A DNA stretch of 64,000 nucleotides from CALZIK01 sp945787635 (GTDB taxonomy: Bacteria; Acidobacteriota; Thermoanaerobaculia; Multivoradales; JAHEKO01): contig CAMYNM010000001.1 in NCBI GenBank assembly GCA_947259725.1, forward strand, positions 124,001-188,000, in the 5' to 3' direction. Of this stretch, positions 14,835 to 22,964 are shown piece by piece; position 1 is the first letter of the stretch, and each line of letters opens with the position of its first letter. Below the pieces are notes generated by a model, which was not told the DNA's origin, searched no databases, and saw only the letters and a program-made list of their open reading frames with translations. Made by a program: the position numbers and the translations under genes.

Positions 14835-16315
14835 ATGCCGCAAACCTTCCACTTCGCGATGATCAAGCCGTCGCACTACGACGACGACGGCTACGTGATC
14901 CAGTGGCTGCGCTCGGCGATGCCATCGAACACGCTCGCGACCCTCTTCGGGCTGGCCGCGGACTGCGCCGACCGGCGAATCCTGGGCGACGACGTCGAGT
15001 TTCGTTTCACCACCATCGACGAGACCAATATCCGCGTCCGGATCGACAAGATTGTTCGGGAGGTTGGGCGTTCCGATCACGCGCTGATCGGCCTGGTCGG
15101 CGTCGGGTCCAATCAGTACCCGAGGGCGCTCGATCTGGCGCGAGCGTTTCGCGCCGAGGGGGCTTTCGGTCTGCATCGGAGGCTTTCACGTCAGCGGTTG
15201 TCTCTCGATGCTCCCCGAGCTCACCCCAGAGCTTCAGGAGGCTCTGGATCTGGGCGTTTCGCTCTTCGCGGGCGAAGCCGAAGGCCGCCTCGACACCGTG
15301 CTCGCGGACGCTTACCGGGGCGAGCTTCAGCCGGTCTACAACTACCTCGACGACCTGCCGGCGATCGAGGATACCCCGATGCCCATCCTGCCCGCCAAGA
15401 GAGTCAAGCGCACCGCCAGCGCCCAGTCGAGCTTCGACGCCGGCCGCGGCTGCCCCTTCCGCTGCAGCTTCTGCACGATCATCAACGTCCAGGGGCGGCA
15501 GTCACGCTATCGACGCCCCGAGGAGATCGGCGAAATCATCCGTCGCAACCTCGCACAGGGCATCAGGCGGTTCTTCATCACCGATGACGATTTCGCGCGC
15601 AACCGCATCTGGGAAGAGGTTTTCGATCACCTGATCGAGATTCGAGAGCGCGAGAGTCTCGAGTCCAACCTGGTCATCCAGGTAGACACCCTCTGCCACA
15701 AGCTGCCCAACTTCGTCGAAAAGGCGGCGCGGGCGGGTGTCAAGCGGGTCTTCATCGGTCTCGAAAACATCGATCCCGCAAGCCTCAAGACGGCGCACAA
15801 AGCACAGAACCGGATCACCGAGCATCGCCGGATGCTGCAGGCTTGGCGCGCCGACAAGGTCGTGACCGTGGCCGGCTACATCCTGGGTTTTCCGGGCGAC
15901 ACCGTCGAGAAGATCATGCACGACATCGAGATCATCAAGACGCCCGGGACTCCCGATCGAGAGCCCATTGACCTTCTACGCGAAGCACTGGAAGCACGTG
16001 ATCGCTTCGTTCTGGCGTGCCGGCCGCATGTACATGCGCTACCAACCCTTGCGACGGGCGCTGCTGCGTGATCCGGGCGCCGCGAGCTACACCGGCACCG
16101 CGCTGTCGCCGGTCACCGACGACGAGCTGGACGAGCTCGAGATCTTCCAGGTGAGCGAGGGCGCACGCAGTGCGGCACGCAAGGCCCAGAAGCGGTCCAG
16201 CTCGCCAGGCGCGCTAGGCGCACGCCTGGCTCCACTGACTCCACTCTCCCCACCGGAAAAAGCGTCGGGCACAGAGGACGCTACCCGACGCGAAGTTCCT
16301 CTCCTTACTGCTTGA
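14835..16315 (+). pseudogene. Radical SAM protein, broken by a frameshift and an internal deletion
   Basis: The remains of a B12-binding-type radical SAM protein spread over three frames. Frame 1 (14835 to about 15160) gives the N-terminus with IKPSHYDDDGYVIQWL. At the GGGGG run 15158-15162, removing one G restores EGLSVCIGGFHVSGC in frame with the rest, so this is a +1 error. Frame 2 holds the cluster motif CPFRCSFC (CxxxCxxC) and a SAM-barrel to about 15945. At about 15948 the frame changes again and directly joins PIESPLTFYAKHWKHVI, the C-terminal region; the roughly 150 residues expected between them are absent. Two independent lesions make it non-functional. Function of intact relatives is unknown. 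Confidence 0.82.
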
Positions 16316-16420
16316 TCTCCTCCTTGTCGGACGGCATGCACAGCTCCTCGGGTGCATAGATCGAAACCGCCCCGCGGCCGAACTGATTCTCGGTCTTCCT
16401 GCCCTCTCGTTTGTCTCACC
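16305..16420 (-). pseudogene. C-terminal fragment of an exported protein
   Basis: About 38 in-frame residues ending in a stop at 16305, reading KTENQFGRGAVSIYAPEELC then MPSDKEEIKQ. The pattern NQFG, an aliphatic stretch and PEELC-x-P is a common C-terminal ending of secreted acidobacterial proteins. An in-frame stop just upstream (about 16424) shows that the rest of the gene is lost. It overlaps the last codons of the radical SAM pseudogene on the other strand. The 332-bp gap 16316-16647 holds only this fragment and the leader of the protease gene. Confidence 0.38.
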
Positions 16421-16647
16421 GCGGAGTAACGCCGCGGACTTCTTGCCAAGAACTTCTTGAAGGGAGAGCTTTCGCGATGCTAGTCTGCTAGCCGAAGTCC
16501 TTCGGAGTCTCCGTGCGACCGGGGTACCTGAGGATCCTATGGGTTTTCGCTCCGCCACCCGGGGAGGTGGTCGTCAGCGAGGAACCCCGGCCGGCCGGTT
16601 TGCTGAAGGGCGCGATTCCGAATCGTCCTAGAAGGAGGAGCCGAACC

Positions 16648-19600
16648 ATGCAGGGCTGGTTTCGATTTGTGCTGTGCTGCCTAGTCGCCGTCACGGCGCT
16701 CGGCAGCACAACCATCACCGCGTCCGCGCAAGACTTCCAACCGATCCGGCCCACGGCCGTGGAGCCTGACCTCGAGTTCCCGGAGCGCAAGGCGCCTGGA
16801 CCCGAGACCCTATATCTGGTCCGCCTCGCCGACCCTCCGATTGCGGCCTATCGGGGTGGGACCGCCGGCCTCGCACCGACGAGTCCGGAGGCCACCGGAG
16901 AGGGGAAGCTCCTCGCCGGCTCGAGCGCGGTGCTCGCCTACCGGACGTTTCTCGAGAGCCGGCACGCGGAGTTTCTGAACTCGGTCTATCACATGCTGGG
17001 ACGGGCTCCGGTGATCGCCCATCGCTACTTCGCCGCCAACAACGGCATGGCCGTTCGGCTTCTGCCCGAGGAAGCCGAAAGGGTCAGCCGGCTGCCGCAG
17101 GTCGCCTTCCTTCAGGCGGATTTCACCCGCCAACTTCACACCGATGCGGGACCCTCGTGGATTGGCGCGGATTCCATCTGGGACGGCTCCGGCACCGGCG
17201 GGCTCGGCTCGACCCAAGGCGAAGGGATCGTCATCGGTGTCATCGACTCGGGCATCAACCCCTCGAACCCATCGTTCGCGGCGGTCGGACCCGTCGACGG
17301 ATATGTCCACATCAACCCCAACGGCAGCGGCACGTTCGTTCCTGGAAGCTACTGCGCGACCGTCCCGTCGCTGTGCAACGACAAGTTGATCGGGCTCTGG
17401 AACTTCACTACGGATTCCGATCCCGTGGACAACGACGGGCACGGCTCCCACACCGCCAGCACGGCGGCCGGTAACCTGCTCCCCGCGACGCTTCTCGGAG
17501 CAGGGGCCAGCGACATCCGAACCATCTCCGGGGTGGCCCGCCACGCCAACATCATCGCCTACAAGGCCTGCGTCAGCGGCGGCTGCCCGGTCTCCAGCCT
17601 GACGAGCGCCATCGATCGGGCGATTCTCGATGGCGTAGACGTCATCAACTACTCGATCGGCTCCTCCGTACCCAGCGACGTGTGGAACGACTTCGATACC
17701 GTGGGCTTTCTCAACGCGCGCTCGGCCGGCGTTTTCGTTGCGACGTCGGCAGGCAATAGCGGCCCCGGCGCGAGAACCGTCGGATCGCCCGCCGACGCGC
17801 CGTGGCTCACGAGCGTCGCAGCAAGCTCCCACGACAGGGTGTACTGGAACGTCTTGCAGAGCATGAGCGGTGGCGGCGCTCCGCCGCCGGCCGACATCGT
17901 CGGCAAGGGGTTCACCGGAGGACTCCCGGCGACTCCGATCGTGCACGCCAAAAACTTCGGCGACGACCTCTGCCTCAATCCATTCCCAGCGGGGACCTTC
18001 AGCGGCCAGATCGTCGTCTGCAATCGGGGCTCTATCGCCAGGGTCGCAAAGGGCCAGAACGTGCTGGACGGCGGCGCCGGTGGCTATATCCTCGCCAATC
18101 AGCCCGGTGACGGCGAATCCCTGAGCCTGGACCCGCACGTCCTGCCGGCCTCTCACATCGGAAACTCCGACGCGCAGGTGCTCGAAGCCTGGCTCGACGT
18201 GGGCACCGGGCACATGGCGGCGCTTTCCGGAGCGACCCTCGACATCGACCCGCTCAACGGAGACGTCATGGCGTCCTTCAGCTCGAGAGGTCCCAATGGC
18301 GCTCTGGCCGAGATCATCAAACCGGATGTCAGCGCGCCCGGCGTGGACATCGCCGCGGCGTATGGGATCGCCGACCCCTCGCCTGCGGAATGGAGCTTTC
18401 TGAGTGGCACCTCCATGTCGAGTCCGCACGTCGCGGGCTCGGGAGCCCTCTTGAAGGCCCTCCACCCGACCTGGACCCCTGCCGAGATCCAGTCCGCCCT
18501 GATGACGACGGCGCAGCCGCCATTGGTCAAGGAGGATTTGACGACACCGACCGATCCGTTCGACGTCGGATCGGGTCGCGTGGACCTTCCCAACGCCGTC
18601 CAGGTCGGTCTCGTCATGAACGAGAGCCAGGCCGACTACCTTGCAGCCGACCCCGTGACCGGCGGCGATCCGTCCAGCCTCAACCTCGCCAGCTTGGGAA
18701 ACGGATCGTGCCTGGGAGTCTGCACCTGGACCCGCGAGGTGCGCAGCACCCTCGCGAGCGCCATGAATTGGACCGTATCGGTCACCAATCCCCCGGGCAT
18801 CGAGCTCATCGTCAGCCCGAACGCCTTCTCGCTCCCATCGACGGGCTCGCAAGCCCTGACCGTAACGGCCAGCCTGCTCGATCTGGCTCCGCCCGACACC
18901 TGGCGGTTCGGAAGTGTGCACCTGTCGCCTACCTCGGGACCGATCGTTCGCCTACCGGTGGCTCTCGCCAACGACAACCCGGGAGGGCTTCCCACGACCT
19001 ATGCGGTCAGCACCAGTGCGACGAATCCCCTGTGCAAGGTTCCGTACGGCGACGGAAGCTACCTGAACTTGCAGGACTTCAGCATCTTCCCCGCCTCCAC
19101 GCTGTTCGGTAACGAGTTCACCTGGTCCGCTTTTTCGACGGGCTCGCCGTTCAGCTACTACGGCTCGAGCTACACGGGTTGGCGCGGCAGCGACAATGGG
19201 TTCGGGTTCTTCGACGTAGCGAGCTTCGGCGGATCGCCGGCCATCCCTCAGACCCTGCCCGACCCGGCGCTTCCCAACACCCTCCAGGCGCCCTTGTGGA
19301 GCGATCTCGAGATCGTCTACGACGCCGGCACCAATCGCGGCGTGAGCCTCGCGACCCTCGGAGACGCGAGTGACCCCACGAGCTGGGCGATCGTCGAGTA
19401 CGACGACCCGGTTCCGACCGGCGGAGGATCTTCGGTAGGCGACTTCCAGAACTGGGTGCGCCGCACGCCCGACGACGCGCCCGGCGCGCCGGACATCGTA
19501 TTCGCCTACGACAACCTCGGGACGCTCCCCGCCTTGGCGACCATCGGCGTGGAGAACTTCGGCGGAACCGCCGGCGCAGCGCTCCTCAACCCCGGCAACC

Positions 19601-19878
19601 CAGCAAGCGCCCTCAGCAACGACTTCAAGGTCTGCTTCGACAATATCCTGGACTACTCGCAGTGTTCCGAGGAGCTCATCGTGACCGACCACGAGGTCGC
19701 TGGGCCGGAGAGCTTTCTTGCCCAGAGCTCGATCACGGCAGGGGCCGGGTTCACGGTCCTGCCCGGCGGTCAGGCCCACCTTCTGACCGATGCCGGAGGA
19801 AGAATCGTCTTCTACAACGGCACCGAGATCCAAGGGGAGATGGCGGCTGGGAGCCAACCGGGCATTTGCCCACCCTAG
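16648..19878 (+). CDS. Secreted subtilisin-like serine protease (S8) with PA domain
   Basis: A 1,076-residue extracellular protease. It has a signal peptide (about 1-30), an I9-type propeptide (about 50-160, ending in LPQVAFLQADFTRQL), and a catalytic domain with D200 (GVIDSGIN), H265 (NDGHGSHTAS) and S589 (SGTSMSSPHVAG). A protease-associated insert lies between His and Ser (about 420-510; GAGGYILANQPGDGES). After about residue 650 come a fibronectin-like stretch and a long C-terminal region rich in Gly, Ser and aromatic residues, possibly a substrate-binding or anchoring part. GGAGG precedes the ATG at 16648. All catalytic residues are present, so it is likely active in peptide scavenging. 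Confidence 0.92.
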   Translation: MQGWFRFVLCCLVAVTALGSTTITASAQDFQPIRPTAVEPDLEFPERKAPGPETLYLVRLADPPIAAYRGGTAGLAPTSPEATGEGKLLAGSSAVLAYRTFLESRHAEFLNSVYHMLGRAPVIAHRYFAANNGMAVRLLPEEAERVSRLPQVAFLQADFTRQLHTDAGPSWIGADSIWDGSGTGGLGSTQGEGIVIGVIDSGINPSNPSFAAVGPVDGYVHINPNGSGTFVPGSYCATVPSLCNDKLIGLWNFTTDSDPVDNDGHGSHTASTAAGNLLPATLLGAGASDIRTISGVARHANIIAYKACVSGGCPVSSLTSAIDRAILDGVDVINYSIGSSVPSDVWNDFDTVGFLNARSAGVFVATSAGNSGPGARTVGSPADAPWLTSVAASSHDRVYWNVLQSMSGGGAPPPADIVGKGFTGGLPATPIVHAKNFGDDLCLNPFPAGTFSGQIVVCNRGSIARVAKGQNVLDGGAGGYILANQPGDGESLSLDPHVLPASHIGNSDAQVLEAWLDVGTGHMAALSGATLDIDPLNGDVMASFSSRGPNGALAEIIKPDVSAPGVDIAAAYGIADPSPAEWSFLSGTSMSSPHVAGSGALLKALHPTWTPAEIQSALMTTAQPPLVKEDLTTPTDPFDVGSGRVDLPNAVQVGLVMNESQADYLAADPVTGGDPSSLNLASLGNGSCLGVCTWTREVRSTLASAMNWTVSVTNPPGIELIVSPNAFSLPSTGSQALTVTASLLDLAPPDTWRFGSVHLSPTSGPIVRLPVALANDNPGGLPTTYAVSTSATNPLCKVPYGDGSYLNLQDFSIFPASTLFGNEFTWSAFSTGSPFSYYGSSYTGWRGSDNGFGFFDVASFGGSPAIPQTLPDPALPNTLQAPLWSDLEIVYDAGTNRGVSLATLGDASDPTSWAIVEYDDPVPTGGGSSVGDFQNWVRRTPDDAPGAPDIVFAYDNLGTLPALATIGVENFGGTAGAALLNPGNPASALSNDFKVCFDNILDYSQCSEELIVTDHEVAGPESFLAQSSITAGAGFTVLPGGQAHLLTDAGGRIVFYNGTEIQGEMAAGSQPGICPP

Positions 19879-19891
19879 ACGGCCGGCCGGT

Positions 19892-22342
19892 CTACTCCGG
19901 CAGGCCCATCTGTTCGAGAAAGACCCGCCAGCGAGGATCGTCATGCAGGCTGGTCAGGAAGGCGCTCACCTTCAGGTCTTGCAGCCCGGGATCGCGGTGG
20001 GATAACGCGCGCTCGAGCCACTCGAACGCCGCATCGGGCTCGCGGCGAAACGCATGGATCTCGGCCAGCTGGAAGGCCGCGTCGTCGCCGTACGTCTCCC
20101 TCATGTCGCGCAAGGCGGCGTCCGCCTCCGCAGGCCTGCCGAGCGCGTGGTAGGCGAGCGCCTTGCCGTTCATCCGCCAATGCGGCGCGGTCTCCTGCTC
20201 AATCCTCGCCAGTGCCTCTTCCGGGCGCGACCGCAAGAGCTCGACCAGACCCAGCCTCAAATACGTCCCATCACGGTCCGGCTGGAGCTCGAGCACCTTC
20301 GCAAATACAGTCTCCGCTTCCTCCAAGTGGCCGGCTCGCATCAAGCTGACTCCGAGCCTGTAAACCGCCGCCGAGCTCAGCGGATCGAGCTCCGCCGCCC
20401 GGCGAGCGAAGGCGATCGCCTGGTCCGTTCTGCCGAGCGCGCCGGAGAGGTTCGACGCGGTCAAGAGCACGGTGGCGTTGCCCGGAGCCAGAGCCCGCGC
20501 CTTGCCAAGGGCCAGTTCCGCCCCGGACCAATCCCGGTCGTACGACACCCTGACCTCTCCCAGCGCGGACCAACCCTCGGCCGATCTCTCGTCCAGCTCG
20601 ACCGCGCGGGTCGCCGCCTCGCGCGAGAGACGAAAGCCCTCGTCGAACGGCACGAACGCCTGGTAGGCCTGCCAGATCCGAGCATGCGCGAGACCGGCCC
20701 AAGCCGACGCATAGCCCGGATCGAGCGTCAACGACCGCTCGAAGGCCTCCACCGCTTGCTCCAGAGCCTGTCTGGAGGTGTGCCTGCCGAAGTGCTGCCC
20801 TTGCAGGTAGAGGTTGTAGGCCTCGGGGTTTCGGCCTTGCGCGGACTGTTCGGCGGTCGCGCCGCCCAACAGCGTGACCTCGAGCGCTTCGGCCACCGAA
20901 GCAGCGATGTCGTCCTGAACCGCGAAAATGTCCTCCAGCGTGCGATCGTAGGTCTGCGACCAGAGATGAAAGCCGTCTGCGACGTTGACGAGCTGAGCGG
21001 TGATGCGGACCTTCTCCCCGGCCTTGCGCACGCTGCCTTCGAGAATGGTCGCGACATTCAGCTTCTTTCCGATCAAACGAAGATCTTCGGTCTGACCCTT
21101 GAAGGAAAACGATGACGTCCGCCCGGCCACTTTGAGATCGCGTATCTGCGCCAGGGCGTTCAAGAGTTCCTCGGCCAGACCGTCGGTGAAGTACTCCTGG
21201 TCCTGCTCCGGGCTCATATCGACGAAAGGCAAGACCGCGATCGAGGCGTAGGCGGCCTCGGCACCGAACGGAGCGCCGGCTACCGGCCCGCCGGGCGAAT
21301 CGACTCCCCTGCCGAGCCAGAGCCCGGCCGCGAGAGTCGCTATCAGAGCCGTGGCTCCAAGCCCGATCCAGAGTCCGCGACGAGAAGGCGCACCGGGCGT
21401 CTCGCCCGCACCTCCGAATTCTCCTGCGGCTGCCCCTCCGGGCCCAGCCGACGCCGAGCCCGAGTCCGTGTCGCGCTTGAGGCGCAGAAGATCCGCCTTG
21501 AGCTCCGCGGCGCTCTGGTACCGCAGCGTCTTGTCTTTCTCGAGCGACTTGCCGAGGATGCGCTCGAGCTCCCCCGGCAGATCCGGGTTGACCCGCCCCG
21601 GCGCGGTCGGCGCCTGACTCAAGATCGAATTGAAGATCGTCCCGGCGGTCTTCCCTTCGAACGGCATCTTGCCGGTGGCCATCTCGTAGAGCACGACCCC
21701 GAGCGAAAAGAGATCGGTTCGCTCGTCGAGCTCCTCGCCACGCACTTGCTCCGGAGACATGTAGGCGATCGTGCCCATCGAAGTGCCGGGAGTCGTCAAC
21801 TGCTCGCTGTGGAGCTCGGTTTCGGCATGCTCGAACTGCGTCGCCGACGCCGACTCTGGACGAGCCCGATCCTCGGTGACCTTCGCGAGCCCGAAGTCGA
21901 GCACCTTGGCGTCGCCGCGCTCGGTCACGAAGAGATTCGCCGGCTTGAGGTCCCGATGGACGATCCCGGCGCTATGGGCGGCCTCGAGCGCATCCGCTAC
22001 CTGGGCGCCAAACCGTACGATCTCCCCGGCCGGCATCGGCTCGGCACCGATCCGGTACTTCAAGGTCTGGCCGTCCAGCAGTTCCATCGCGATGAACGGA
22101 CGACCCTCGTCCTCGCCGAGCTCGTAGATGGTGCAGATGTGCGGATGATTGAGCGCCGACGCCGCCCGGGCCTCACGCCGAAACCGCGTCAGGGCTTCCG
22201 AATCCTCCGCCATCGCATCCGGGAGGAACTTGACGGCCACCTGCCGGCCCAGAGTCAGATCCTTGGCCCGATACACGACTCCCATACCGCCACCCCCGAG
22301 CTTCTCGAGGATCGTGTAGTGAGAGACGGTCGTACCGATCAA
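19892..22342 (-). CDS. Receptor-like Ser/Thr protein kinase with TolB-like and TPR domains (second)
   Basis: An 816-residue transmembrane kinase with the same plan as the gene at 6602. The kinase domain (9-275) has GGGGMGVVY (16-24), K38, D131 in HRDLKPAN and a DFGLAK motif. One helix near 325-345 leads to a TolB-like segment (IAVLPFVDMSPEQDQEYFTDGLAEELLNAL) and then about nine TPRs. This TolB part also carries VRKAGEKVRITAQLV, the fold seen in adenylate-cyclase-linked proteins. The start is a TTG at 22342, with GGGGAG about 14 bases upstream; no ATG fits. It converges with the protease gene, 13 bases apart. Confidence 0.9.
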   Translation of the reverse strand: MIGTTVSHYTILEKLGGGGMGVVYRAKDLTLGRQVAVKFLPDAMAEDSEALTRFRREARAASALNHPHICTIYELGEDEGRPFIAMELLDGQTLKYRIGAEPMPAGEIVRFGAQVADALEAAHSAGIVHRDLKPANLFVTERGDAKVLDFGLAKVTEDRARPESASATQFEHAETELHSEQLTTPGTSMGTIAYMSPEQVRGEELDERTDLFSLGVVLYEMATGKMPFEGKTAGTIFNSILSQAPTAPGRVNPDLPGELERILGKSLEKDKTLRYQSAAELKADLLRLKRDTDSGSASAGPGGAAAGEFGGAGETPGAPSRRGLWIGLGATALIATLAAGLWLGRGVDSPGGPVAGAPFGAEAAYASIAVLPFVDMSPEQDQEYFTDGLAEELLNALAQIRDLKVAGRTSSFSFKGQTEDLRLIGKKLNVATILEGSVRKAGEKVRITAQLVNVADGFHLWSQTYDRTLEDIFAVQDDIAASVAEALEVTLLGGATAEQSAQGRNPEAYNLYLQGQHFGRHTSRQALEQAVEAFERSLTLDPGYASAWAGLAHARIWQAYQAFVPFDEGFRLSREAATRAVELDERSAEGWSALGEVRVSYDRDWSGAELALGKARALAPGNATVLLTASNLSGALGRTDQAIAFARRAAELDPLSSAAVYRLGVSLMRAGHLEEAETVFAKVLELQPDRDGTYLRLGLVELLRSRPEEALARIEQETAPHWRMNGKALAYHALGRPAEADAALRDMRETYGDDAAFQLAEIHAFRREPDAAFEWLERALSHRDPGLQDLKVSAFLTSLHDDPRWRVFLEQMGLPE

Positions 22343-22446
22343 TTCATGCGGCCTAACTCCCCTGGTGCTCAGACCTCGCCGATTCTAGCGCGGAGTGCCG
22401 GGCACGGCCCGAACGCCACGCCCGACACCGAGTCCCGAGTCCTCGT

Positions 22447-22734
22447 CTACGAAGGAACCCAGATCTTTCTGGCCACCACGAGCTCCACCTGCGTGGGCAG
22501 CTCGAGAGGCTCGCCGCTCTTGGTGTGAAAGGCCAGTCCCTTGTGGCTCATCAGGTACTTGTAACCACCCCAGAAGGCCTCGGCCATGACCACCATTGGC
22601 TGCTCACTGCGCCCGACGAGCTTGAGAAAATCGCCCGGTTCCACTCGAACGATCGCTCCCGATGCCTTGACTGCCTGCGCTATCGTGGCCGCCGCCGCCG
22701 CGGCCGCGGCAGCTCCGGCTGCGGCACTACTCAC
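22447..22734 (-). CDS. Small Ala-rich protein of unknown function
   Basis: Encodes 95 residues. The first 18 are nearly all Ala (SSAAAGAAAAAAAAATIAQ), encoded by GCC/GCG runs that form a simple repeat. A compact basic/beta part follows with VRVEPGDFLKLVG, PMVVMAEAFWGGYKYLMSHKG and VVARKIWVPS. The start is the GTG at 22734, with AGGAGG six bases upstream; the longer frame lacks a ribosome site. No family name is recognised. It is divergent from the patatin gene with about 230 bases between, so both could be controlled from the same region. Confidence 0.68.
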   Translation of the reverse strand: MSSAAAGAAAAAAAAATIAQAVKASGAIVRVEPGDFLKLVGRSEQPMVVMAEAFWGGYKYLMSHKGLAFHTKSGEPLELPTQVELVVARKIWVPS

Positions 22735-22964
22735 GGGAAACCTCCTCTCGATCAACACACTACCGGCACGGCTCGCGCGGCTCCAACACCCGCAGGGGTG
22801 GAACTTCCCGCAGACAAGCACTCATCGCACCTTCGCTGGCGCACCTTTACCAGGCGGCACTGCTTCAGGACCTGGTACTGTGGGTGTGTAAACTCTGTTG
22901 CAGCGTCTCGGTTTCGCTGAAGCCTCGAGAGGGCAGAAACCGCTCTCTCGCGGAAAAGAGATCC

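Noticed and set aside
16810..18921. Long antisense open frame (about 700 codons) opposite the subtilase
   Set aside because: It mirrors a gene with a complete catalytic triad; long antisense frames are expected in GC-rich DNA, and its composition is Arg/Gly-biased with no domain.
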